A DNA stretch of 64,000 bases, from positions 266,305 to 330,304 of the forward strand of contig JAHBBC010000037.1 in assembly GCA_019915015.1 (NCBI GenBank). The letters are read 5' to 3'. Position 1 is the stretch's first letter, and each line of letters opens with the position of its first letter. Made by a program: the position numbers and the translations under genes. The notes beneath the pieces were generated by a model. It did no database searches and was not told the origin of the DNA. It was given only the letters and a program-made list of their open reading frames with translations. Shown one piece after another: positions 11,198-21,563 of this stretch. This DNA comes from Auriscalpium vulgare (lineage: Eukaryota > Basidiomycota > Agaricomycetes > Russulales > Auriscalpiaceae).

Positions 11198-14100
11198 ACA
11201 TCTCGCCGACGGAGAAGAAGTCGCCCTCATTCTAGAAGGCGACGATCAAAATGTCCGCGCTATCGCATATACCACACTCGACTCGGCGGACGAGTCTTCG
11301 CTTCAATTCGCCTATTTGACCGCTTCCGACGCTCGCTCTTTACTCCCCGATCATGCTATGCCTTCCTCTTTCACTCTATTATTTCCCGATTCCGCCCCGA
11401 CTATTGCCGCAACTTGCCCGACGTTCCCTACCGCTTCTAAGCCAAATATTTGTTCGCACACTTTGCCTGAGTTCTCGCCCGATACCCCCGACCTCCCAAC
11501 TCGCTCCACGTTCGCCAAGCGCAAGTAAAAACCTGTCTCGCAGAAGGTCAAGCCGATCCTAGGTTCAGTCGCAGAAGAATTTCGCATCATCCGAGACATC
11601 AAAGGAGACCCGCTCGCATCGCTACCTTATCTCCCGACGCATCCGACGCCGTTTACTCCCACAGGACGCTACACACAAGAACGCAAGGACACTGTCGATC
11701 GCCAAGACTGCTATGCGTTCCTACAGCCAGCTGAACGCAACCTGCTTCACCATGTCATCGCAGTGCACAACGACGCATTTGCCTGGGACGACACTGAGCG
11801 AGGCAGCTTCAAGCAAGAGTTCTTTCCACCTGTACAGATCCCTGTTGTCCCGCACACGCCGTGGGTACAGCGAAATATTCCGATTCCACCTGGCATTTAC
11901 AAGGAAGTCTGTGCACTCATTCGTCGCAAGATGGATGCGGGCACCTACGAGCCTTCGAACTCATCCTATCGCTCTCGCTGGTTTTGTGTCGCAAAGAAAG
12001 ACGGAAAGTCGCTGCGAATCGTACACAGTCTCGAGCCTCTCAACGCAGTCACAATCGCACACTCTGGAGTCCCCCCGACGCCCGAGCATCTCGCCGAACA
12101 GTTTGGTGGTCGCGCATGCGGAGGAATCCTCGATTTATACGTTGGCTACGACGAGCGACTTATCGACGAACGCTCTCGAGATTTCACGACGTTCCAGACG
12201 CCCTTTGGAGCCCAACGACTTGTCACCCTTCCGATGGGTTGGACGAACTCAGTGCCTATTTTTCACGACGATGTCACGCATATTCTGCAGCCCGAGATAC
12301 CAGCGATTACAGTCCCCTACATCGACGACGTACCACTCAAAGGACCTGCAACCGAGTACCCCGACGAAAATGGCATCGCTGAAGCTATCCCCGAGAACGC
12401 AGGGATTCGCCGATTTGTCTGGGAGCATTTCCAGAACGTCAATCGCATATTGCAGCGCATGAAGTACTCTGGAGGAACGTTCTCTGGAACCAAGTTGATC
12501 CTCATCAGCCGCGAGTTCACCGTTCTAGGACATCGATGCACACCAGAAGGACGTCGCCCCGACGACTCGACCGTCTCAGTGATCCGCAACTGGGGCCCTT
12601 GTAAAGACCTCTCGGACGTTCGCGCATTCCTAGGAACCATCGGAGTTTGTCGCATATTCATTGATTCGTTCGCCAAACGCGCACACGTCTTGACGCATCT
12701 CACTCGCAAAGGTGTCCCGTTCGAGTTCGGACCGCAGCACATAGCAGCGCAAGAGGATCTCAAAGCAGCTTTATTAGCATCGCCAGCACTGCGCGCTATT
12801 GATTACGAGTCGCCCGACCCCGTTATCCTCGCTGTTGATTCGTCCTACATCGCTATCGGGTATATCTTAGCTCAAGACGTCGAGACACCCAAAAGGAAGA
12901 TTCGCTATGTCAATCGTTTCGGGTCGATCACGCTGAACGACCGAGAGCGTCGCTTCTCTCAGCCTAAACTCGAGATCTATGGCTTATTTCGCTCTCTGCG
13001 CACACTCCGTCTTTATTTAATCGGTGTCCGCAACCTGATAGTTGAAGTCGACGCGACTGCGATTAAGGGAATGCTCAAGAATCCCGACCTCGTCCCCAGC
13101 GCCAGCATCAACCGATGGATTCTCGCTATCATTACTTTCCACTTTGTCCTCCGCCATGTACCAGGTATCAGCCATGGCCCCGACGGTCTCTCGAGACATC
13201 GCGATGAATCGCCCAAGCAGTCCGAGCACGACAACGACTTCGACGACTGGCTAGACAATGTACACGGCTTCCTTCATATAATTTATCCCTCGCCTTCAGC
13301 CTTTCGATCGCGCATACTCGCCCCGCCCACCCACCCTTCGCCAATACTCGCTACGCTCTCGCAGACCGAGGACAGTCCTGAAATCAGTGAGGGGGAGGTG
13401 CCCGAGCTCAGCTACGACGACGTCCCTCGCTCCGACTCAGCGAAAGCCCATGACAAGCGCGTACTAGCAGTCCACGATTGGCACGAGAACCCAGTACGCC
13501 CAGCTCAGATGTCCGAGGCAGAATTAGCAACATTCATCCGCTACGCGACTCGCTTTTTCATCGACGACACTCGCCTATGGCGCCGCAGTCCCGACGGTGC
13601 ACACAAGCTCGTAATTCAGCCAGCCAGTCGACTCAGAGTACTCGCAGAATGTCACGATCAAGCTGGACATCGCGGAATCTTCGCTACAAAATCGCTCATA
13701 CAGGAACGCTTCTGGTGGCCGGCGTCCGAGGCCGACATCATGTGGTACGTTCGCAGCTGCCTCATCTGCCAGCAACGCCAAAAGCGACAAGTTCTTATGC
13801 GCCCGACCGTCGCACCGCCTGCCGCACTCTTTGCCAAGATCTACGTCGACACTATGCATATGCCGCCCTCGAATGGCTATCGCTACATCGTTCAAGGTCG
13901 CTGTTCGCTCACGCACTACCCCGAGTTTCGCCTATTGCGACGCGAGACAGCCAAAGCCATCGCAGACTGGGTCTTTGAAGATATCCTATGTCGCTGGGGT
14001 TCGCTCAGCGAGATTGTTACAGACAACGGCGGTCCATTTGTCAAAGCTCTCGACTACCTATCGAAGAAGTACAACGTCCGACATATTCGCATCAGTGGCT

Positions 14101-14849
14101 ACAACTCCCGAGCAAATGGAATCGTAGAACGTGCACATTTCGACGTACGACAAGCCCTATACAAGTCCTGTGACGGAGAACAGAATCGCTGGTCGACAGC
14201 GACGCACACTGTTTTCTGGTCCGAGCGACTGACGACTCGCCGTCGCATGGGTTGCTCGCCCTACTTCGCTGTTACAGGCTGCCACCCGCTGATTCCACTC
14301 GACATCTCAGAGGCGACGTACCTTCTTCCTGCACCAACATCGATCCTCTCGACCACCGATCTCATCGCGCGCCGCGCTATAGCACTGCAGAAACGACATG
14401 AACACGTCGCAGAACTTCGCTCAACAGTCTATGAACATCGGCTTGCCGCCGCGAAACGTTTTGAGCAAGAACACGCCGCTACCATCCGAGATTTCGACTT
14501 CAAGCGAGGAGCGCTAGTGCTTATTCGTCACACAGCAATCGAGAAGTCGTTGAACCGCAAGATGCGCGCTCGGTACCTTGGTCCGCTCGTAGTCATATCA
14601 AGGAACCGTGGAGGTGCCTATCTTGTCGCCGAGCTCGACGGTTCTGTTTTTGATCGCCCTATAGCAGCCTTCAGAGTCGTCCCATTCTTTGCACGCAAGG
14701 AGATTAAGCTCAGTCTCGACGCTATCGACATAGACACAGCCCGACTTCGTGACCTCGAAGCCTCGCAGTCCCTAGGAGATGACGACGATCTTGAAACGCT
14801 ACCAATCGCCGAAAACGACGGGCCCGATCATGCACAAGTTGAAGACTAG
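11160..14849 (+). pseudogene. pol: E1 pol (RT-RNase H-integrase) with nonsense codon
   Basis: The pol frame is open from about 11160 but contains TAA at 11526-11528, where E2 has a Tyr codon in the matching KYKP motif; it then runs to 14849. After the stop come reverse transcriptase (WFCVAKKDGKSLRIVHSL, catalytic YIDDV), RNase H (ILAVDSS), integrase with an HHCC zinc region (HDQAGHRG ... CLICQQ), DDE core (YVDTMH, VTDNGG, NGIVERAHFD), and a GP-motif region (RYLGPLVVI). No chromodomain is visible. The pol frame is +1 relative to gag, unlike E2, because one T is missing from the gag-pol junction run. About 11 extra residues before the integrase are encoded by a hairpin-polypurine copy. Confidence 0.85.
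13364..13400 (+). promoter_or_regulatory. Internal (central) hairpin-polypurine motif in E1 pol
   Basis: GACCG-AGGA-CAGTC (one mismatch in the stem) is followed by ATCAGT and GAGGGGGAGG. The order matches the motif just before the E1 3' LTR. It lies in frame in pol between RNase H and integrase, where E2 pol lacks the matching residues. It may act as a second plus-strand primer or be a relic of rearrangement. Confidence 0.55.
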
Positions 14850-15056
14850 GCACCAGGCAAACATCGCCAGGATACCCTTTAGTTCCCTCTATCTGTTTCA
14901 CCCTTTTCCCAGTTCATTTTGTTTATCTCACTATTCCAGAGACCAAGAAGGGACATTTTACCTATGTGATTACTTCTCCTATGCCTTCCATTTTTGCTCC
15001 GTGTCATCGCCACACTCCCCCGAGATTTAGGACGCACTCGCCAACGGCATACGCAA
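14850..15056 (+). other. E1 untranslated stretch between pol and 3' hairpin
   Basis: About 200 bp without a convincing open frame. The last 60 bp resemble the pol segment near 13310-13400, suggesting that one was copied from the other. Confidence 0.45.
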
Positions 15057-15092
15057 TGACCGAGGACGGTCAAGACTTCAGTGAGGAGGAGA
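15057..15092 (+). promoter_or_regulatory. E1 3' hairpin and polypurine tract
   Basis: TGACCG-AGGA-CGGTCA forms a perfect 6-bp stem with an AGGA loop, followed by TTCAGT and GAGGAGGAGA, which abuts the 3' LTR at 15093. The purine run is placed as a plus-strand primer. The hairpin recurs in E2 with different stem bases. Confidence 0.75.
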
Positions 15093-16568
15093 TGATACAC
15101 CTGCTACGCGTGTGGCTACTGTTTGCGCATTTTCGATGCACTGTGGCACTCGCACAGTGGCTCCGACCGTCGCCATGCATCCCCGACTCTATCGTTCCCG
15201 TCGACACACTCGCACAACAGCTAGCGCTGTAGCTGTCCGCGCAATCGTTCGCTGCAGTTCGCCGACGCTCGCTCACACTCGCACCCAACATCGCAGCCTC
15301 GCCCGAGCATCGCTACACATTTGCACCATTCGCCTGAGCCAGCCACGTCATCGCCGAGGTCGCCCGACTCGCCCGAGCTTCTAGAGCAGTCCATCAACCG
15401 CATAGTCTGTCGGATCTTGGCCATGTCTCACATCAATTAGCCCACATCGCCGAAGCCAGAGCCATGAGATAACGACCCCGTCCACGTCGTCGCAGCCGTT
15501 CGCCGGCGCTTGCCTGTACTCAGCGGACACAGCTGCACATGCCCGACCTCCCAGCGACTCAGAGATGCGGCGCAGACTCCCAGACCATCGAGCTATTGCC
15601 CAGCGACATCGGAGACGATCCCCGAGCCCGAGACACCAGCGGACCGGATCATCAACCACTCCTGATGCATCGCTGTCGCATCCCGAGCATCCCGGAGGTT
15701 TCGCCGAAGATAGCATCATAGTTGCGCCTAGACCGTCGCGATACTGTCCCCTCATGTTCCAGCCGTTCACCGATGTTTGCCTATGTTCAGCGAGCTCAGA
15801 TACACGTCTAGGGTCTCTCAGCAACTCGCCAACGATACAGTGACTCGCTGAACATCGAGATATCGCTCAGCAACGCAGGAGACAGTGCCCAAGCCCGAGC
15901 CATCAGTGATCCGGATCAACAACCACTTTTGATGCGTCGCTGATGCTCCCCGAGCGTCTCGGAGACCTTGCTGGAGATATCTCCGCTTTTGTGTCTAGGC
16001 CTTTGATATCTCTTCTCTCTCATTCGCTATAATTCGCCGATGCTTCGCACGGCTTCGCTGACTGCATCGCATGACTCGTGTAGCTACTCCGACGCATTTT
16101 CCCATGTATAAGTGTAGCTAGCAGTGTCTGCATGCAATAGGAACTTCTCCCCCCAGAGACAGCACCTCAAACCTCGAGAACTATCGTCTTTCACCTTCGC
16201 AGCGCATCGTTTAGCCCTTTTATCGACATCGACATCGCATTCACCTTCGCAGCGCATCGTTTACGCACTTGCATATTGAGAACCTTCGCCCTACCGTCGC
16301 CCATCGTCACCCAGCGTCGCCTATCGCCCCCGACCTTCGCCCTACCTCCCCGACTCTCGCTACGCCACCCCAAGCCTTGTATTGCCGCCCACACCTTTGC
16401 CGACACTCCCCCTCATCCCCCGTCGCTCGCTACACTTCCCCAGTGACAGCTGCGACTCTCCGAGCCCCCTGGTAGACCTGGGACACGCCCCCCAACTAAA
16501 ACAGTACTACTCGACGAGCAGGGTTTGGTTTTGTCATCTGACCGCCTGTCCGACGAGTTTGGTCATCA
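15093..16568 (+). repeat. E1 3' LTR (1476 bp)
   Basis: Near-identical partner of 7064-8548. Differences seen: about three substitutions (including ccatca to ccattg and tatcgc to tatctc), one 10-bp indel and one 1-bp indel. The ccgt target duplication follows at 16569. Confidence 0.95.
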
Positions 16569-17482
16569 CCGTGCGGACATTTGGCCGCTCGACGGGGAGC
16601 CGAATCGTCTCATATTGTCCCGGTTGAAAACCCATTGAGTGGAGCAGCTCTTGTTCTCCATTGCGGGTGAGTGTTGCGGTCGTCAAGAGGATGGGTACCC
16701 AAGGTGGTATGCGAGGTACGACTCGATTTATGTCACCGTATGCGAGCCGGAACGACTTGCTCCATCGAATAGCAATGTGCGCCTCATCCACGCTATACAG
16801 AGCCATGTTCTGGATGAACCCGTCGCAACGCAGGATGCCGTCGAACTCGGGTGAGTTCAGGCGCTCCGGAGACGTGATGACGACGGCGTATTCGCCCTTC
16901 TTGATGCTGTCATACAGGTCGATTCCTAGCGCTTTCGCGTCGGACACCCGTTGGCTGTCGAGCGAGATCGCAGGTATTCCCATCCTTTCCAGTTCAGCAA
17001 CCTGCGGAAGGTAAGGCCACGGTCCTGTCATTGCATATGCATGTCTCACCTGACTCTCTGCTAGATCCGTCAGCGGTGTCACGTCGATGACGACCGGCTT
17101 TTCGTGCACCTGCAGTCCAAAGCGGGGAACATCCGGGTGTTCTCGAAGGTATTCATGCACGAGAACATGCAGATACATCGCCGCTGTCTTCCCCTCGCCA
17201 CACCCTGCGATTACAAGCTGGTTCCGGTGGTCTAGGACGTGCGCCGTCGCTCGGACTTGCCAGTCTCGGGGGCCATTGGGCCACAGCGGAGTTGCCGTCT
17301 TCAAGATGGTCTCGAGGAGCGCCAGGCCCTCGAGGGAGTTCCATTGGCCATGGGCCATGCGTAGATTAGGGTATAAGAGGGTAGTGTACCGGGTAGCGTA
17401 TGTATCGCAGATGCACGGCCTGTACTCCTCTCCGCCGGTATGCGTCACAGTACGTGACCGAAGTGACAACGCGTCAACGCGT
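16569..17482 (-). pseudogene. RecQ-like helicase, central (ATPase) piece
   Basis: First RecA-like domain of the helicase: Walker A GCGEGKT, SPERLNS, Walker B DEAH within SVDEAHIAIRWS, and motif III TTATLT. The DWQVRATAHVL segment ahead of Walker A fits a RecQ-type Q motif. The piece is open from the E2 boundary (17482) to the E1 boundary (16569). It fuses in frame to 31920 upstream and 7063 downstream once the elements are ignored, showing that 5421-32050 was one gene. Conserved motifs are intact in this piece, consistent with the insertions being recent. Confidence 0.85.
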
Positions 17483-18331
17483 TGATGGGACCCGCAGCGC
17501 TACAGGCACCGAAAAGGACCAATCACACCGCTACACCAAGACACACACCCCCGAGACGCCCCACAGGCGTCGCGGCACCGGCACGACCACGGGACAGCAC
17601 AAAGCGAGCGAGCGTCTGGGGAGGAGTCGGAGAGCCGAGGTAGGGAGTCGGAACGGTCGGGCGCGGAACTTGGTAGGACGCGTAGGAGCGCAGACGCGTG
17701 GGAAGAGCTGACGAAGCAGCGGTATATAGACGCGATTCGACTTGTTGTAGGGACACTTTTGGACCTTGGGCCTACACCCGAGACTACACCTTTCGTTCCT
17801 GCTTCACAGAGAGCACCGCACGACGCGATACCGCCAGACCAGCCCGACACGATGCCTTAAACCAGGAAGTCGTAGCGACATCCGGGTCGCGCCACCTTTG
17901 CGATACCACGGGCTACGCTGCCCCGACTCAACCACAGACTGGAGTGATACAGTGTGGTAGGTTTTATGACTGACGTTTATATTCCAGGATAGCGACTCGG
18001 ACGGTACAAGCGCGGGGACACAGGTCGGACGGTCGGACGGCAAGGGCGACTCCGCAACTAGGACGGACCGGCGGCGACAGACGGGAGGGTCGCACCGAAT
18101 AGTGTGGGAAGAGACGCAACGTGCGACGGTCGGACGGGAGCGGAGAGAGAGAGAGAGAGAGAGCCGCAGGACGAGGGCAGGACCCGCGGGGTCCTGGGTG
18201 GTTTGTTCGGGGCACGGTCGCGATCTTGGGTTTCTTCCTCCGACCCACTACCTCTTGGGCCAGCGGTTGGCTGCTCGCTCCCTCCATTTCTATCGACGTT
18301 CCCGGGGCCTCCCCCAGGGTTCATCTCATCA
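17483..18331 (+). repeat. E2 5' LTR (849 bp)
   Basis: Direct repeat of 31068-31916, apparently without differences. Ends TGATG/CATCA form a short inverted repeat. It contains a TATATA box at 17723-17728 and a short GA microsatellite near 18143-18162. The TATA box puts the likely transcript start near 17750. Confidence 0.95.
17723..17728 (+). promoter_or_regulatory. TATA box in E2 LTR
   Basis: TATATA in a GC-rich context, 240 bp into the LTR; the same box is at 31308 in the 3' LTR. It is the likely core promoter of the element. Confidence 0.5.
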
Positions 18332-18335
18332 TTTG

Positions 18336-18354
18336 TGGAGCCCACCGCGAGGGG
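18336..18354 (+). other. E2 primer-binding site
   Basis: TGGAGCCCACCGCGAGGGG starts four bases after the LTR and is identical to the E1 site, implying the same tRNA primer. Confidence 0.75.
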
Positions 18355-18380
18355 GCTAGTGTCAACCGCTCAGCAACCCG

Positions 18381-21300
18381 ATGGCACCAAAGGCGAGGGT
18401 TATCGTAGAGCCCACTCGACGCGCACCGCCCCGATCGGCCCCGTCGGAGTACTCGACCAGTCAGCGGGCGGAGTCCATGCCAGGACACCTCGCATCGTCG
18501 GAAGGTGGGGCGTCGGGCGAAGAGCGCGCGACTTCCAGCGCTGAAGGCGCCGAGGGCGACAACGAAAACGACGACGGCGAGGCATCGGGTGTGTCGGACG
18601 CAGCACCCGAGAACGACGGGGATGCTGCGGGCGAGGCTCCCGGCGATCAAAACGCGGAGGCAGGCCCTGTCCAATCGGAGGAGTCGGAGCACGGTTGGGA
18701 TGGTAGACGGTCCCTCCATCAGGAGCTCCTGGACGTCAATGAGGCGTCGATCGAGTTGCTGACTGGCGGAGCGATGCGACAATGGTCGTCGCCGGAGCTT
18801 ACCCCGTCGGAATCGGAGCCCGAAGTGGCTGCGCTGATTGATGAGGACCGAGACGAGGCACAGGTGCCTTCCGACAGCGACCGCTTGGCTTCCGACCGCG
18901 GAAACGTCGGAACGCACGGAGGTTTATCAGGAGACGGGCGTGGAGCGGCCGCACAGGTTTCCCGACCAGTTTCTCCCACATCGCAATCCAGTACTCCGTT
19001 ATCGCGTTTACCCCGTCGCACGACCATGGCCACTCCGATGCCTACCCGTGGCGACCGCCAAGCCCCTAAGTTCGACAATCTTAAGCCGCGCGAGCTGCAA
19101 CGCTATTTCGCGGAGTTGAGGCACTTGTTCACGCGGGCGGGTATCGAGGACGGCCAGGACCAGGAGAAGAAGGAGCACGCCACGCGATACCTGGACGTCC
19201 TTACAGCAGACCAGTGGCAAAGCCGACCCCAGTACGCGGGCAATGCGACGTTCGAAGAGTTCGTGACCGCGATCATAGCGCTATACCCCGGAGCGGACGA
19301 GGAGCGCAAATACACGATGGGCGACCTCGATCAGCTCGTCGCCGAGACAGCCCGCCGAGGCATCACGACCATCGGCGACGTTGGGGAATACTATCGCGGT
19401 TTCTACGCGATCTCCCAGTTTCTTATAGGGCGGCAGCGGATCTCCGAGCGCGACCGCGACTACACTTTCTTGCGTGGATTCCAGAAGGGACTGCAAGATA
19501 GGATAGAGCAGCGGCTGCAGCTGAAGTATCCCGACCACGATCGCGACGGCCCGTACCCGATGGACCAAATAGTGGAAGCGGCGCGGTACGTGCTGCACGG
19601 CACGTCGAGCACCCCGCGATCGGCAGGGCTCAGCGTCCCCGCGGGTCTGGCCGACTTGTCCCAACCCGTGGCCGTCAAGGCGGAAGAACCGGCGATCAAG
19701 GTCGAACAGTTTGCCGCTCTGATGGAGAAGGCGGCCGAGCAGATCGCGAAAGCGTATAGCGCGGGGAGAGCCGATGCGATGGGGATGAGTAACGCAGGCC
19801 CGCAGCCGTCGGCGTACACGCGCGGGCCACCGGGCCCGATGATGGCGTCGGCCGCTCGTTTCGATCGTCCTCGCCCGGCCCCGGGACAGGATGGCGCCAG
19901 GTGCTCGTTCTGCAACGGTCCCGAGCACTTCATCCGCGAATGCCTCGTCCTGCAAGACTACATAGCGACGGGGCGGGTGGTACGCAACGAGATGAACCAG
20001 GTGGTACTCAAGAACGGCAGGCCAGTGCCATTTGGGCTAGGCCCGATTCAAGCGAGGGTAGACGAATATTATCGCACGGACCCGTCCGGGCTGCGCGCCG
20101 ACGTCGCGGCCAGAGTCGCGGGCAACGCGACGGAAACAATGATGTTGGCATCGACAGGTCCCATCGCCGTCACCGACTACCCGCTCCGACCTGCGCGCGA
20201 CCAGCCGGTCGCCGGGCTCATCCAGTTAATCCCGCCGTTGACGGACGACGAGCGACTCGAGGAGTTGCGTCAAGAGATGGCGGTATTAACCCTCATGAAG
20301 GAGCAGAGGAACGCCGGCCGGGCCCGAAGGGAGGCAGCGATTCGCAACGGAGAGTTACCGCCACCAATCGGTCCGCTGCCCGGGGAGAGAGTGCGATCCA
20401 AGAGGCTAGTCCCTGAGGTGGTCATATCTCCGTCGAAATTCACGGCCAAGCGGCCGAAGGTTACGTTCGCGGTGCCCGAAGGTCCAGAGGATGCGGAAGC
20501 GGCGATGGAAGAGAGCGAGGGTGAGCCGACAGTCGAGAAGGACCCCGAGGAGATAGAGCCGGAACCCATCCATCCTTTCGCCTCCGTACCCGACGCAACC
20601 TACATACCCGTCGGGGACGCGTCCCGACCAGACAAAGGGAAGAAACCAGTCGCCGCCTATACCAAGGACACGCCCATCCATAGTGAGGAAGTCGCGAAGG
20701 AAGTCTACGGCCGCGCGATGGAGACTTCCGTCACTCTGACACAGAGCGAGTTACTGTCGCTGGCGCCAGAAGTACGTTCCCAGTTGCGATACGCTATCAC
20801 CCCGCGACGCATAGCGGCCCCGGTACTGTCCAGCGGGGACTCCCCAGTAGCGGTCCTACACACGGTCGTAGCGGAAGGGGAAGGGCCTACCAAGGAGTGG
20901 TCGGACCTACCCGGCGACTTGTACGAGGAAGAGCGCGAGCAGGAGAGAGATCGAGCGCGGGGATACACCTCGCACATGCCGTCGTCGTTCTTGCAGGCCA
21001 TACAGAGCCAGCCAGCGGTGCCGCCTCGCGGGTCGCTGGTGCTCTCCGACCCGATGCTGACGTTGATGAGTGCCTCGGCCGAGAAACCGGCCCCGCTGGT
21101 GGTCGCAAAAGAGTCATCGGCATTGCGAGCGGTCCTGCCCTTGGTGGATAACCAAGCGCACATTGAGGCTATCCTGGATCCAGGGTCGCAGGTCATCTCC
21201 ATGTCCGAAGACGTTTGTCATTTTCTCGGCCTGGCATATGATCCCGCGATCACACTGGACATGCTTTCCGCCAACGGCTCGATTGACAAATCCCTCGGGC

Positions 21301-21563
21301 TAGCCCGCAACGTAGCGCTAAAGCTAGGCGACATCACGCTCTACGTACAGATACACGTCATACGTTCTCCGGCCTACGACATCCTGCTAGGGAGGCCCTT
21401 CGACGTCCTCACTGGGAGTATAGTCCGCAACTTTGTCGATGAGCGACAGACCGTCACGATCACCGATCCCAACACTCAAGCGACGGCGACCGTCCCGACA
21501 GTAGAGCGAGGCTCGCGTCGCATCGTTCAGAGCGCCGGCGAGCGCAGGGATTTTCGGCTCTAG
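18381..21563 (+). CDS. gag: E2 gag with C-terminal aspartic protease
   Basis: A 1060-residue protein from a genuine ATG (18381); a second ATG at 19026 (MATPMPTRGD) matches the start used in E1. An acidic low-complexity N-terminal ~200 residues precede the capsid-like region. The zinc knuckle is CSFCNGPEHFIREC (near residues 510-523). The protease domain near the C-terminus has AILDPGSQV and ILLGRPF. The frame ends at TAG 21561-21563, and pol lies in the -1 frame. GGATTTT at 21548-21554, in the right register two codons before the stop, could permit -1 frameshifting. Confidence 0.9.
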   Translation: MAPKARVIVEPTRRAPPRSAPSEYSTSQRAESMPGHLASSEGGASGEERATSSAEGAEGDNENDDGEASGVSDAAPENDGDAAGEAPGDQNAEAGPVQSEESEHGWDGRRSLHQELLDVNEASIELLTGGAMRQWSSPELTPSESEPEVAALIDEDRDEAQVPSDSDRLASDRGNVGTHGGLSGDGRGAAAQVSRPVSPTSQSSTPLSRLPRRTTMATPMPTRGDRQAPKFDNLKPRELQRYFAELRHLFTRAGIEDGQDQEKKEHATRYLDVLTADQWQSRPQYAGNATFEEFVTAIIALYPGADEERKYTMGDLDQLVAETARRGITTIGDVGEYYRGFYAISQFLIGRQRISERDRDYTFLRGFQKGLQDRIEQRLQLKYPDHDRDGPYPMDQIVEAARYVLHGTSSTPRSAGLSVPAGLADLSQPVAVKAEEPAIKVEQFAALMEKAAEQIAKAYSAGRADAMGMSNAGPQPSAYTRGPPGPMMASAARFDRPRPAPGQDGARCSFCNGPEHFIRECLVLQDYIATGRVVRNEMNQVVLKNGRPVPFGLGPIQARVDEYYRTDPSGLRADVAARVAGNATETMMLASTGPIAVTDYPLRPARDQPVAGLIQLIPPLTDDERLEELRQEMAVLTLMKEQRNAGRARREAAIRNGELPPPIGPLPGERVRSKRLVPEVVISPSKFTAKRPKVTFAVPEGPEDAEAAMEESEGEPTVEKDPEEIEPEPIHPFASVPDATYIPVGDASRPDKGKKPVAAYTKDTPIHSEEVAKEVYGRAMETSVTLTQSELLSLAPEVRSQLRYAITPRRIAAPVLSSGDSPVAVLHTVVAEGEGPTKEWSDLPGDLYEEEREQERDRARGYTSHMPSSFLQAIQSQPAVPPRGSLVLSDPMLTLMSASAEKPAPLVVAKESSALRAVLPLVDNQAHIEAILDPGSQVISMSEDVCHFLGLAYDPAITLDMLSANGSIDKSLGLARNVALKLGDITLYVQIHVIRSPAYDILLGRPFDVLTGSIVRNFVDERQTVTITDPNTQATATVPTVERGSRRIVQSAGERRDFRL

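Larger units (their letters stand above)
7064..16568 (+). mobile_element. E1: Ty3/Gypsy LTR retrotransposon, 9.5 kb
   Basis: Complete element structure: 5' LTR 7064-8548, primer-binding site, gag with protease, pol (RT, RNase H, integrase), hairpin-polypurine tract, and 3' LTR 15093-16568. Termini are TGAT...ATCA. It is flanked by a 4-bp duplication, ccgt (7060-7063 and 16569-16572). Deleting the element plus one copy reconnects the helicase frame (NVRTV then FKTLHHG). By eye the LTRs differ by about 3 substitutions, one 10-bp and one 1-bp indel, so insertion was recent. Pol carries a nonsense codon at 11526, so this copy should not be autonomous. It belongs to the same lineage as E2, by shared primer-binding site, DPGS protease and pre-LTR hairpin. 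Confidence 0.93.
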
